Source: a virus
Reading direction: 5' to 3' (one strand)
Virus record (IMG/VR): IMGVR_UViG_3300030060_001148
Location: 1 to 44,357 of that record
Length of the DNA: 44,357 nt
Shown here: positions 18,601-25,107 of the stretch, one piece after another
Layout of the letters: every line of letters starts with the position of its first letter
Position numbering within the stretch: position 1 is the stretch's first letter
The notes under the pieces: model-generated
The model's database searches: none
The model's input: only the letters and a program-made list of their open reading frames with translations
What the model was told of the DNA's origin: nothing
Program-made: the position numbers and the translations under genes

Positions 18601-20580
18601 CGTGATTACAATACATATATTCATCATAGCATACGTAATGTTCCTAAAGATATAAAAATGGAACAGGTAGAGTGGATTAATAGAAACTCAGGCAAGGTAC
18701 CTAATAGAGTTCTAAGAGAACTAACTATGGATAATGAGTTTTTTGAAATGAACGATAGAATAACTATTGATGCAGATTATAAAACTGCTTTTGAAAATTC
18801 TTCAACATCAATACCGGGTTCATTAAAAAAACGTGGCAACGATCCTATTCCATTTAAACGAGGTAGAGATTTATTTGACGATTATCAAAACTCATTAATT
18901 AAAGGTTACTTTAGAAACCTTATGAAGGTAAAAGCACAAAGTGATATAGATGCTTTGATGTCTAATATGAAAGATTATAAACCTTCAAAAAATGAAACTG
19001 CTCGTTTTAATAAAATGTATAAAGGTCAAAGTATACCAGATAAATTAAGATACAAAAATTATTTAGATGTATGGGCAGACTTTGTAAGAAACTATGCAGA
19101 GTATAGTATGGGTTATCAAACAAAGTTTAGTGATAAGATGATGACAGAACAGGGCAGAGACTTGTTGGCTTTGAATAAAAAGAACTTATTTTATACAACA
19201 TCTGATCAAGTTATTGCTAATCAATTAGAAAAACTATATCGTAGTAAACTTGGTGGTAAAGATAGTTTACCATTTGTAAACAATTTGCCTAAAGATCCTG
19301 CTGCTAGGCAGCCTTATTTATATAATTTAATTAGGAATTTAGGAGCATCTGAGGCTAAGTATCAGCTATTGTCATTACTTGCTAATACAGGGTCATTTAC
19401 TACTAATATATTTGGAGGTGGTACACTAGCAATAGGAAGTGCAGGTGTTCGTAATTTTGTTGATTCATTTAACAATAAAACACTTGAAGCTGTTCTATTA
19501 AAAAATAGTAAAGGTGAATACACTACATTTTTAAATAATGGTAAACCTGTAAAAAATAGAAAAAGCATAGATAAATGGCTTGAAGAAAACGGATTCTTTG
19601 ACAATTACATACAAAATGAATTTGAATATAGACCTGAAGTAACAGCAAGATTAAAGAATGCTGGGGTAAATATAAAGAATCTATCTAGAGATTTGGTTGT
19701 AGCATTAAAATCTAAAAGAACAGATAAACAAGAAAGTGTTAATGATGTATTTAAACGATATGGCATAAATGATATAATGCTAGAAGCAGGTGGATTTTTT
19801 ATGAAATCATCTGAACGTATTAATAGAAAGAATGCCTTTATTGCTCATGCATTACAAGCTGTAAGAGGCTTTGGAAAACAAGGTAGGGAAATGACATTGA
19901 ATGATCCTTATGTTTTTCAACAAGCTATGAAAGGTATAGAAATGACACAGTTTTTATATCAAAATGCTTTTAGACCACCATTTATGGCTACAACAACTGG
20001 TAAAGTTTTAAACAGATTTAAGTTATTTGCTTTTAACAGTGTACGAATACGTAAAGAATTTTTTAGGCAAGCTAAAATGCAAGGCTTAAAACCTAATACA
20101 GAAGAGTATAAAAGATTTCAAGATACATTTCTTATTGATATGATGATGTATGGGTTAGGTTCAGCATTTATGTTTAGTTTATTTGATACTACGTTACCAC
20201 CCCCATATGATTGGGTTCAGGCGTTAGCTGACTACACATTTGGAACAAAGCAGCAAAAAGAATTAGCATACTTTGGAGATCCTTTAGGCCCATTAAATGT
20301 TTTAAAACCACCTATTGCTAGAGTTCCTGAAGCATTTGGTGAACTAATTACTGGTAACTTTGATGATTTTACTGGATACACTATGTATACATTGTTGCCA
20401 TTTGGTAGAGGTATACGACAAGCTGTGCAATTATCTGATGACAGAGTAGGCAGAGGTCTTGAGCGTGCTCCAGAAATATTATTTAGAATACCTTACAATA
20501 AGTTTTTAAATAGACTCGAAAGAGCAAAAACAAAAAGAGAACGATTATCTTTTATAGATGAGCTACTAGAAGAGTCCTAA
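12613..20580 (+). CDS. Giant internal virion protein; candidate two-barrel (DPBB) virion RNA polymerase
   Basis: 2655 residues, the largest gene here. Residues ~1-110 repeat the module of the preceding 146-residue protein. At 1117-1162 the order is R1117-x-P, then I-H1145-P, then GGG-D1156-N-D1158-S-D1160-S-M1162-K. Multisubunit RNA polymerase largest subunits carry R-x-P, L-H-P and NADFDGDQM with nearly the same spacing, where the three Asp bind catalytic Mg. The middle Gly is Ser here. Upstream, residues 730-820 include EGGSTINKTDG (D740-G741), KPVIVFRTENG and FFESSVK (K812), which could be the lysine-bearing second barrel. The C-terminal ~200 residues hold a basic RFKLFAFNSVRIRKEF segment and a possible membrane stretch near 2510. 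Position after ejection proteins supports packaging in the virion. Gene certain; polymerase role inferred, moderate confidence. Confidence 0.7.
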   Translation: MASPYESYKVRELVTAYRSDPTMFTDDQLDQLEALAYDNGINFKRINSEFNLNRAVRQAQAGFIEGFSTFDLIPESPRNTGEAIFRQLGHLAGFAPGILKAPVMGLSKIAQRVTGKKTRNQFTESVLEGIGVLDRYAAPMIASRGAKTAFNATIDKVGGRTLEFMKRGSSGRAIAEEAVGLGTASALSNFWKGEDAIIDGFIGGAIAGGAFGTIGNFASIGNRLSAGRTPQQIESANQALRGLLGGAFQGLPSTLRNEPTEMQIYNYLLGGFFGYNARPAKDIEASKWLSKNRNPSESFTPERSSDWNAINKEARDYITYEHPMGFQRSNNEAGGSSGIALGYLRNQNPNRNYRQDAETHFQKNKINYTEKDINDFYRNRATEVYQANVERVQDSIVLSKSIPNQEMVDMMDPAIKPIVDLNNISRNILKTNKDYKTNLQVGDIIVKTGQSVNKDVNQFINQIRQNFTINKSIEKKLKNWYHESSQVFQPMPLMTIDGNNISVRQITKERINNVSIGEKTPERLPIQIIHPEGNIQMMTHVIKDNVPVKIFKQSKNPAEQIEYALNKKDLGLINSKLGELDSYIFSGNKDKLTAVKANFRDGNYTINEVLDVLSRGNVSRSELQNKYDNYVAREKEIFGDTPATVELAPRKFISNIIYRLEQSNLPFEQAYRLIEKDSPYAIDPVNFNKRIQLLLSRMEPMHVSSFKDVPFSNEGKVQRILIVKDPEVPFEGGSTINKTDGSQMVLPEVLKAEAEFIGLDPKVTGSNKPVIVFRTENGLLATKSNGQEMLPAMQKFARDNNIHRIFFESSVKLMDNNRQFITDLKYNPKKGTYSADNIRTIEVPTESVQISRSTYENLPKDVNGTTIALQAYNNMNLVQGDRTFSKLWFEQVIEPSLKGTTSANELTSIKDSKEFIKKYDELNMNIEHMPYEFMKQKLLKQRPDDISIFLADRIMKAEREGQLNDPMSERIEYDSDSNFKDLHIQNNEIAKAVANTYIARNTLSFANTNYHNTLRKYFTRRITNPFIETGMKSWFKGFIEPEATQYIEFDPFKRGNRTIEEGEVYLDTTAKQMPVVFGNKKYSLGELWNKYTREYSDGLSKEVLKQYDDAFTFLVIRTPADSVSGVRALRFRGWTGQKGAGSLIHPKDKEMLGGGDNDSDSMKIFQGFKPDLLEYYKKNKDERARWSTDKPYVDRLNELVRNKNISKELGEELLDPFYLMSSAHRVHAGRYSSTGKDGLGLGLANANYMLNYYDYINSIGGTYKYQGLVVKTKDKYSHRLALDLKTMIVNKSADASKDPTKSDYTKDPDLLFDALFEVSYKGKPLNSVKLKGQNPDQNPYTKFNMLISGSNLDAIKKSIRLTKPNITTYETGEPAAIDIFQYKKNLNEVKQQMDSIKQGQVNLDIYRKLQESFGDSIEFGGINRVQQALYRKSRDNYINNLRQGYKDFPKQFLVKSNTSKYLEKHFDILAKELSFETTSNHQKNMATDPNKALDIFGKDIGQYATIELLTKQFGDIQKAFLTKGKKVNLVDDVYPKLKEEAFAIKDTLKVRDNKVSNDLDGRIMNTRKKLSDMERSNGLKEGLLQDYFSYWLLSPIQRNPSPTLVARTGYSKDIHASRAIPIEVKRNFYKKLDEIYFDVLGDKPPITIKSKKFKDSELSNNVEINKVLDTSVNTGVLKGLALTKKDLAEVNEFSKYIKDHPISKENFNDWFTQMTSPILESRILEGPTRDATTITLRDVKALNNYFRELQTKKGLGVGLIDYYSSPITTSRKLEAMNFQTKAFNIKQKVLTKDGLKEKNVQYVLSPILSIANYIRMSEAGINKYEGRRKDMRFNLEKELNALDTKKEQVYMDNIIEFREGRKTLDQLDKSINKEKFIKLNEAVTEFNRNMWEFWVPTKDAAGKEYNWNTIDVDNNYGVVNKYIRYDKNGRFNLEKFEQEVIMAKNQSDNIIKQIGIDGIMRYRYEYLLEKSIAGNKNKKEARETARKESPFYPRRKRDYNTYIHHSIRNVPKDIKMEQVEWINRNSGKVPNRVLRELTMDNEFFEMNDRITIDADYKTAFENSSTSIPGSLKKRGNDPIPFKRGRDLFDDYQNSLIKGYFRNLMKVKAQSDIDALMSNMKDYKPSKNETARFNKMYKGQSIPDKLRYKNYLDVWADFVRNYAEYSMGYQTKFSDKMMTEQGRDLLALNKKNLFYTTSDQVIANQLEKLYRSKLGGKDSLPFVNNLPKDPAARQPYLYNLIRNLGASEAKYQLLSLLANTGSFTTNIFGGGTLAIGSAGVRNFVDSFNNKTLEAVLLKNSKGEYTTFLNNGKPVKNRKSIDKWLEENGFFDNYIQNEFEYRPEVTARLKNAGVNIKNLSRDLVVALKSKRTDKQESVNDVFKRYGINDIMLEAGGFFMKSSERINRKNAFIAHALQAVRGFGKQGREMTLNDPYVFQQAMKGIEMTQFLYQNAFRPPFMATTTGKVLNRFKLFAFNSVRIRKEFFRQAKMQGLKPNTEEYKRFQDTFLIDMMMYGLGSAFMFSLFDTTLPPPYDWVQALADYTFGTKQQKELAYFGDPLGPLNVLKPPIARVPEAFGELITGNFDDFTGYTMYTLLPFGRGIRQAVQLSDDRVGRGLERAPEILFRIPYNKFLNRLERAKTKRERLSFIDELLEES

Positions 20581-20583
20581 AAA

Positions 20584-20614
20584 AAACCCACGTAGGATAG
20601 ACCTACGCAGGTTT
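20584..20614 (-). terminator. Hairpin terminator between convergent late and early genes
   Basis: Arms 20591-20596 (CGTAGG) and 20602-20607 (CCTACG) are perfect, with an outer AAACC/GGTTT extension after two mismatches and a 5-base loop. On the - strand the hairpin is followed by a run of U (A-tract at 20579-20586 on +), ideal for stopping leftward early transcripts; on the + strand the U-run is short. It starts 3 bases after the giant gene's stop. Confidence 0.8.
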
Positions 20615-20621
20615 AATATTC

Positions 20622-20693
20622 TGGCTCAACTATTTGTTGTTTTTAATTTCACGTCAATATTTTGAAACATCAATCCAAACAAGTGTTGAGCCA
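20622..20693. repeat. 9-bp perfect inverted repeat enclosing 54 bases
   Basis: TGGCTCAAC at 20622-20630 and GTTGAGCCA at 20685-20693. On the + strand the right arm is followed by TTTTTAA, so it may act as a second, long-loop stop for rightward transcripts reading past 20614. The enclosed sequence also contains a 21-codon - strand frame (ATG at 20694) without a ribosome site, which I do not call. Confidence 0.5.
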
Positions 20694-20696
20694 TTT

Positions 20697-20825
20697 TTAA
20701 GATGGTTTATCTTTTGATATGTAATAAGCACCTATTATAATTATAGCTGTCATTACAAACATAAATAAACCAATACCATATAATATAAAGTTAATAGCTG
20801 TTTCAGCTAAATCTATGATAATCAT
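20697..20825 (-). CDS. 42-residue membrane protein
   Basis: Short ORF at the downstream end of the early operon. Acidic N-terminus (IIIDLAE), then one long hydrophobic segment (about residues 12-35, LYGIGLFMFVMTAIIII) and a short charged tail (SKDKPS). The ATG overlaps the stop of the upstream gene as ATGA (20822-20825), so the two are probably translated together. Function unknown; being last in an early operon, it may act on the host membrane. Confidence 0.6.
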   Translation of the reverse strand: MIIIDLAETAINFILYGIGLFMFVMTAIIIIGAYYISKDKPS

Positions 20826-20962
20826 TGTTTAAACTCTTTACGAAACCAGTTTATCCAGAACCACCTATCAATAAACTTATCTACGATTAAGTAGATGATT
20901 AGCACAGGTATCATTATATCGTGTCTATGCTGCACGATTGTTTCCCAATAGTATTCTATCAT
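20822..20962 (-). CDS. 46-residue membrane protein, partner of the next
   Basis: Start preceded by a strong AGGAG site (in the sequence ACGTAGGAGTTATT). One hydrophobic segment (about residues 17-29, IMIPVLIIYLIVD) followed by an aromatic, basic amphipathic helix (FIDRWFWINWFRKEF). Stop overlaps the start of the 42-residue gene. Two tandem single-pass peptides look like a two-component membrane pair, for example holin/antiholin-like or superinfection factors; this is inference only. Confidence 0.6.
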   Translation of the reverse strand: MIEYYWETIVQHRHDIMIPVLIIYLIVDKFIDRWFWINWFRKEFKQ

Positions 20963-20970
20963 AATAACTC

Positions 20971-21330
20971 CTACGTTATATTAATAAATGGCTTTAAATA
21001 CCATTTAGATTGTAAAGACTCTAGAGTAGACTCTAATAAAAGAATGCGTTTCTTTTTAATAGTGTTTTCTCTACGTAATGACTTTTTAGTATTTTCCCTT
21101 AATTTTAATTTGTGTTCTAAATCATCAATACGTTTTTGAAGTTCTTTATTTTCTTCTAAAGACTGTTGTTTTAGTTTGTTAAAGTCTTTTATTAGATTGC
21201 TATGTGTTTCTTTTAGCTCAATTAATTCCTCTGAAGGCAATCTAGGAACACCATAATGATCAAATACGTATCGAAATCCTTTTCGATACATTGGATGTTC
21301 CATATTTTTTTCGTGCTCAAATAACTTCAT
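20971..21330 (-). CDS. Coiled-coil protein, unknown function
   Basis: 119 residues. N-terminus EHPMYRKGFRYVFDHYG, then a long charged coiled coil (about 35-95) with heptad spacing (LKQQSLEENKELQKRIDDLE) and a basic end. The TAG stop lies inside the Shine-Dalgarno of the next gene. Its ATG overlaps the stop of the upstream gene by four bases. No family recognised. Confidence 0.65.
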   Translation of the reverse strand: MKLFEHEKNMEHPMYRKGFRYVFDHYGVPRLPSEELIELKETHSNLIKDFNKLKQQSLEENKELQKRIDDLEHKLKLRENTKKSLRRENTIKKKRILLLESTLESLQSKWYLKPFINIT

Positions 21331-21605
21331 GTTTGTTTTTTTCCAATTTTGTAATGATTATCGTCATAGTCTGAATAATCATAATGTAAATGATCAATAG
21401 GCATAAGATCTGATTCTAAGTTTTCATGTGCATAGTAATACTTTTGCATATAATACTTTAGTTCATCAAATCCATTATCATTTTCCAGAATATCTACAAC
21501 AATTTGATCTAACAAATCATTAAATGAATCTAAGTACTCATCTGAATGTATTCTTATTTCTGTTATGTCATTTGTTTTAGATCCATCAAATTTTGTGTAT
21601 TTCAT
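21327..21605 (-). CDS. Acidic small protein, unknown function
   Basis: 92 residues. I place the start at the ATG at 21605, which has a clear AGGAG site; the frame is open to 21836 but that extension lies over another gene and an inverted repeat. The protein is rich in Asp, Glu and Tyr with a highly acidic end (LHYDYSDYDDNHY). Acidic mimicry of DNA, as seen in some anti-restriction proteins, is conceivable from composition alone; there is no direct support. Confidence 0.55.
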   Translation of the reverse strand: MKYTKFDGSKTNDITEIRIHSDEYLDSFNDLLDQIVVDILENDNGFDELKYYMQKYYYAHENLESDLMPIDHLHYDYSDYDDNHYKIGKKQT

Positions 21606-21623
21606 TATTTCTCCTAAAACGTC

Positions 21624-21685
21624 AGCAGGGAAGGTCGAGGCGGTATGTTTGTGCACTAACCCTCTACACTCTACTGTTCCCTGCT
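21624..21685 (-). repeat. 9-bp inverted repeat in early mRNA, structured leader candidate
   Basis: AGCAGGGAA (21624-21632) and TTCCCTGCT (21677-21685) can pair across a 44-base loop, in the 94-base gap between two early genes and just before the AGGAG of the 21605 start. The loop holds a GTGCAC palindrome. It could control access to that ribosome site or protect the message. It is not a tRNA: no T-arm consensus. Confidence 0.5.
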
Positions 21686-21699
21686 TCGGTTTACTTAAG

Positions 21700-21939
21700 T
21701 TATTTACATCTTGGGCATATTTCTCTTTTTTTACCGTACCTTGGGAAATCTTTGTAGTGATGATATATACCTCTTTTAGCTTTTTGATTGTTACCTTGTT
21801 TGCTAAGATATTTATCTTTTTCCCAACAACTATCACAGAGTTTGCAGTATTTTATAGTTTCATCGGTACGTTTGCCTTCAGCAATAGCACCGTCATATCC
21901 TTTAGTAGTCGGTTCCCCAAACACCCAGTCTTCTAGCAT
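21700..21939 (-). CDS. Zinc-ribbon small protein
   Basis: 79 residues from the ATG at 21939 (AGGA upstream), or 88 if the ATG at 21966 is used. Two Cys pairs, C-x2-C in YCKLCDSC and C-x2-C at the very end (ICPRCK), flank a basic central region, forming a likely zinc ribbon or zinc finger. Such proteins often bind nucleic acid or act as phage regulators. The 5' end overlaps the upstream gene in another frame. Specific function unknown. Confidence 0.55.
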   Translation of the reverse strand: MLEDWVFGEPTTKGYDGAIAEGKRTDETIKYCKLCDSCWEKDKYLSKQGNNQKAKRGIYHHYKDFPRYGKKREICPRCK

Positions 21940-22102
21940 CTTGTAGTTCCTTATCCATTTTATCAACTAACTGTCTTATTTTTTTAATGTCCTCGTAACT
22001 ATGAAATGCAACAATACTGTCAGCATTACTTATCATGTCTTTCATAATAGTAATCCTTTTAGTCAGATCATCTAATATGTTATCTATCTTATTAGCACTC
22101 AT
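21902..22102 (-). CDS. 66-residue helical protein
   Basis: ATG preceded by AGGAAATGTA. Mostly helical, with heptad-like leucines and isoleucines (IDNILDDLTKRITIMKDM, then IKKIRQLVDKMDKELQ). Unknown family. The end overlaps the start of the zinc-ribbon gene. Confidence 0.55.
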   Translation of the reverse strand: MSANKIDNILDDLTKRITIMKDMISNADSIVAFHSYEDIKKIRQLVDKMDKELQDARRLGVWGTDY

Positions 22103-22134
22103 TACATTTCCTACTATATACCCTTTTTAATTTT

Positions 22135-22166
22135 TGTAGTGGCCTAACGCCAACCAGACCACTACA
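22135..22166. repeat. 8-bp perfect inverted repeat in the 131-base gap
   Basis: TGTAGTGG (22135-22142) and CCACTACA (22159-22166) with a 16-base loop that contains a smaller GGC/GCC pairing. It lies after the resolvase-like gene on the - strand but is followed there by A-rich, not U-rich, sequence, so it is a poor intrinsic terminator. It may be a protein-binding or RNA-stabilising element. Confidence 0.45.
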
Positions 22167-22233
22167 TCACTTATCAACCAATTTCAATAATATTTAACGA
22201 TGAATAAAACATCACTTTCTGTTATTGATATTG

Positions 22234-22662
22234 TTATCCTGCTAACATCTTAAAGATGTTTAACAAGTCTTTGTATCGCAATACAACTAACGCTTCTTTA
22301 CGATCTTCTTTTAGTATTTGTCCAAACACTTCATCGCATGGTTTTAAGTAGTCAGCTATAGACTTACGACCTTTAACCTGAAACTTCATAGGATTAAGGT
22401 TTTCCATGTTATTGCATTCTATAACCATATCTACTTCTTCATGCCAGCCTAATGACCTGCCATCAGATCCCCAAGCACGTTTGGATACAAATCCATAACC
22501 TTTAGCAAGGTTTACACATTCTCTTTCGATTCTGTTACCTTTTTGTTTTGGTGCTTTGCCACTCATTTTATTTCCTCCAAATGTTTGGTTGTAAACTTGA
22601 TCAGTAGTATTCCCATAAAGAATAGCATGTCGTTCTAACCAACTTTTGTCATTCCAACTCAT
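22234..22662 (-). CDS. PD-(D/E)XK nuclease, Holliday-junction-resolvase-like
   Basis: 142 residues from the ATGA overlap at 22662. A strong GGAGGAAATAAAATG at 22566 offers a 110-residue form starting at Met33 that still keeps the whole domain. Motif order fits archaeal-type Hjc resolvases and related nucleases: E46 in GNRIERE, D78 in EVDMVI, then Q95-V96-K97 in FQVKGRK. A conserved basic stretch KGNR begins the fold. Would cut branched DNA made during replication or recombination, before packaging. A different nuclease of the same fold is possible. Confidence 0.75.
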   Translation of the reverse strand: MSWNDKSWLERHAILYGNTTDQVYNQTFGGNKMSGKAPKQKGNRIERECVNLAKGYGFVSKRAWGSDGRSLGWHEEVDMVIECNNMENLNPMKFQVKGRKSIADYLKPCDEVFGQILKEDRKEALVVLRYKDLLNIFKMLAG

Positions 22663-22850
22663 TCTTCTTCATCCGAATGCAATGTTTGCATTTGTTGAAA
22701 AGTTGGTAAACCTAACAGTGTCCATATTTGATCTAAATAGTATTTACCATCTGACGACATTCTTTGTCTGTCAACATGTTCTAAATCAGATAGATGTTGT
22801 ATTAGTTTTTTAGTTTTGTTGGTTGCTATGTTCAATGATACTTTTTTCAT
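22659..22850 (-). CDS. 63-residue protein, unknown function
   Basis: Start chosen at the ATG 22850, with AGGTGG 5 bases upstream; an in-frame GTG lies three codons before. Basic N-terminus (MKKVSLNIATNKTKKL), amphipathic middle and an acidic C-terminus (HSDEEE). Overlaps both neighbours by ATGA. No family recognised. Confidence 0.55.
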   Translation of the reverse strand: MKKVSLNIATNKTKKLIQHLSDLEHVDRQRMSSDGKYYLDQIWTLLGLPTFQQMQTLHSDEEE

Positions 22851-22966
22851 AGTACCCACCTATTTGCTACGTTAAATCCTATAAACAATCTTAATGGCAT
22901 AAAGCCGATATGAAACGCTATAGCATTTCTCATTGATTTTTCTTGCTGTATTGCTAAACTAAACAT
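22847..22966 (-). CDS. 39-residue hydrophobic/amphipathic peptide
   Basis: ATG at 22966 sits inside the last codons of the upstream gene and the TGA overlaps the next ATG (ATGA at 22847-22850). Sequence has a hydrophobic, aromatic C-terminal half (IGFMPLRLFIGFNV). The neat overlaps on both sides are the only evidence of expression; a longer frame from 23068 would overlap the upstream gene widely and is unlikely. Confidence 0.4.
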   Translation of the reverse strand: MFSLAIQQEKSMRNAIAFHIGFMPLRLFIGFNVANRWVL

Positions 22967-23201
22967 GTTTATCAGGATTATCCTGTAGCCTGTCACTGAT
23001 TTTGTTGTGTCCTTCTTTTTGTTTAATAGTGTCATAGACAATATGTCTAGAATTCTTACTGTTATCATACTCTTCCTTCTGATGCTTAAATATCATCGTA
23101 GTTGTTTCGTTTATGTCATGATCATGTACAAAAACATAGGCTCCGTTACCTTCTATTTTTTGTACCTTATCATCTTTAATATGTATTTCTACTATTGCCA
23201 T
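22959..23201 (-). CDS. 80-residue protein, unknown function
   Basis: Start preceded by CGGAGGTTTT. First half predicted beta (AIVEIHIKDDKVQKIEG, AYVFVHDHD), second half charged and helical (FKHQKEEYDNSKNS). No family recognised. First gene downstream of the motif-bearing hairpin at 23221-23258, so it probably begins a transcription unit or has its own internal promoter. Confidence 0.55.
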   Translation of the reverse strand: MAIVEIHIKDDKVQKIEGNGAYVFVHDHDINETTTMIFKHQKEEYDNSKNSRHIVYDTIKQKEGHNKISDRLQDNPDKHV

Positions 23202-23220
23202 AAAACCTCCGATATGTGGT

Positions 23221-23258
23221 TTATAGGGGCAAAGATAAAGGAATCAGTGCCCCTATAA
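23221..23258 (-). promoter_or_regulatory. Early motif copy 1 inside a perfect 10-bp hairpin
   Basis: TTATAGGGGC (23221-23230) and GCCCCTATAA (23249-23258) are perfectly complementary and enclose the 16-base early motif (23233-23248, AGATAAAGGAATCAGT). The - strand gene at 23201 starts 32 bases further on. A TATAAA lies at the end of the hairpin in the direction of transcription, so a promoter overlapping an operator is plausible. It could also stop transcripts of the helicase gene, though no U-run follows. Confidence 0.6.
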
Positions 23259-25103
23259 TTAGTTTCTCTTTGAGAATGTGAATGTCTCATAGTCGAATTG
23301 CAATGCTAATTCAAACATAGACTCGTCACGTGCCTTCAAAGACGATACCGTTCTTAGTTTTGACTTTGGATTTCTAATAATATCAGGGTTCTCGAATGCA
23401 ATATACTGATCTGACTTTTGTTCTATTGCTGAGTTACCTTTACCGCTATGCACATCAAGTTTCTGACCTTCACTCAACCTTGTTGATGAATATTTAGAAA
23501 TGTGATGTATTGCGATAACAATAATATCTAGATCCATAGCCATGTCTTTTAAGGCATTAGCTATTGTTTCTTGTCTTACAAGATCATCATTACGTACATA
23601 CTTAGCAGGTACTCTGTCTATTGTGTCTACTACAACTATTTTTGCTTCAGAATCTTGTACTACACTAGGTAAATCCTGAATGTCTGGCGACTTGCAAGTA
23701 AGTTGTAAATGCTCAATAGATTTTTTAGCAGCCTCTTTTAGTTCTGTATCTCGATTTTGGAATCCAAGCTCGATTTCGTATTTAGTCATACCAAGACCTG
23801 CTTGTACAAAACGCCTGTTAATCGTATCCTCATCTACTTCTAGCGACATAAATAAACACTTCATATTTGTAATCCTTGATATAAGATATTGTACAAATGC
23901 AGTTTTACCTAAACCAGTGTCACCTATAATAGTAACAAGCTGACCTGTCGTAAAGTAATGAGACTTTTTCATAAATGGAAATACTTCCTTAAGATCAAAG
24001 GAACGGTCTTCCCAGTCTGTTTCGTAGTATTCAGCAAGATTGTCAATCATACTCTGAGCATTTAGAATGTCAGCAGTATCATCTAGATCTTTGTAACGAT
24101 ACTTAAAACATTTACTATCGCAGTAAGGCACAAGCGTAGGATGATTACAACCATGATTGTACTCTCTACGCATTTGATCTACTACGATACGATTTACTTC
24201 TTCCATTGGCAATGGGTTATCCATCTGTTCCATGTATGCTCTAGCATTGTGTAAACATTGTTGTTTATTCATGCCTAGCTTTTTATTCCAGATAGCTACC
24301 AAAGCCTGTAGATGTAAGTGACGTTTCTTTTCCACATACCCAGCATTGTATATATGCTGTGCACATGTAATGATTCTTGTAGTGGATGCATTAGTATTTT
24401 CAAATACTTTACGTACTTCATTAGTATTTTTTCTACTTACATCCATTGGTTCCAAGCCAACAATCATTTCATGATGTATCTTTCTAACTGTTTTGTTCTG
24501 TACAGTTTTAGCGTAATAAACAATATCATCATAAGACATACTGTCCAGTTGCTCTTCTGTAACTGGTACTTTGTATGTTCTTGATTTATTGTTAAAACTA
24601 AATCCTGCACGTATCAGTCTTCTAGAATCATAAATATGATCTATGGTTGTACCAAAATCACGCTGCATTGTACTACGAACCTGATAAGCAAGATCTTTAC
24701 TCTTTTGCTTTTTAAATCCGTAGACATTTGCTAGATGTATGTGAAAACCAGTACCTGAAAACCATATATTGTAATGTTGTTTATCAATTCCTAGTTCTGT
24801 CAAAGCAGATAAAACATCATTAACATTATTGATTGTCATTTGGTCTGCAGTCAATCTATCAGGTGATTTAGCATGGTCTATGTCAATAACCAGCTTATCA
24901 ACAGCTTGTATACCATCGTATCCGACAACAGTTTTATGTTCTTCTATATATGGTACAATATCCTCACCGTACAAGTACATACTACGATATATCTCTTTGC
25001 CGATATTGTCCATTACAAGCTGATTGAAAAGCGGTTCTTCTATAACCTGATTACGGTTACTAACATTAGCAATGGCATATTCTACGTACCATTTACTATC
25101 CAT
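23259..25103 (-). CDS. Primase-polymerase (AEP) / DnaB-type helicase fusion
   Basis: 614 residues. N-terminal part has archaeo-eukaryotic primase motifs: D74-x-D76 in LVIDIDHAK, S116-GTGF-H121-I-H123, and a D159-SRRLIR region. A Cys/His cluster (C319, H321, C328, C332) may bind zinc. The C-terminal RecA-like domain has Walker A GDTGLGKT (394-401, K400), FMSLEVDED, Walker B IVVVDTID and a VIAIHHISK sensor element. It should prime and unwind phage DNA at the fork, replacing T7 gp4-type or DnaG/DnaB sets. Neighbours encode SSB-like and ERF proteins. No DNA polymerase gene is seen in the window. Confidence 0.85.
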   Translation of the reverse strand: MDSKWYVEYAIANVSNRNQVIEEPLFNQLVMDNIGKEIYRSMYLYGEDIVPYIEEHKTVVGYDGIQAVDKLVIDIDHAKSPDRLTADQMTINNVNDVLSALTELGIDKQHYNIWFSGTGFHIHLANVYGFKKQKSKDLAYQVRSTMQRDFGTTIDHIYDSRRLIRAGFSFNNKSRTYKVPVTEEQLDSMSYDDIVYYAKTVQNKTVRKIHHEMIVGLEPMDVSRKNTNEVRKVFENTNASTTRIITCAQHIYNAGYVEKKRHLHLQALVAIWNKKLGMNKQQCLHNARAYMEQMDNPLPMEEVNRIVVDQMRREYNHGCNHPTLVPYCDSKCFKYRYKDLDDTADILNAQSMIDNLAEYYETDWEDRSFDLKEVFPFMKKSHYFTTGQLVTIIGDTGLGKTAFVQYLISRITNMKCLFMSLEVDEDTINRRFVQAGLGMTKYEIELGFQNRDTELKEAAKKSIEHLQLTCKSPDIQDLPSVVQDSEAKIVVVDTIDRVPAKYVRNDDLVRQETIANALKDMAMDLDIIVIAIHHISKYSSTRLSEGQKLDVHSGKGNSAIEQKSDQYIAFENPDIIRNPKSKLRTVSSLKARDESMFELALQFDYETFTFSKRN

Positions 25104-25107
25104 ATTA

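Noticed and set aside
12613-20580. N4-type (T7-like) virion RNA polymerase
   Set aside because: I could not find the T7-family catalytic motifs; the visible motif instead fits the two-barrel polymerase superfamily.
21606-21836. N-terminal extension of the 21327-21605 gene to 21836
   Set aside because: It overlaps the zinc-ribbon gene and the inverted repeat, while the ATG at 21605 has a strong AGGAG site.
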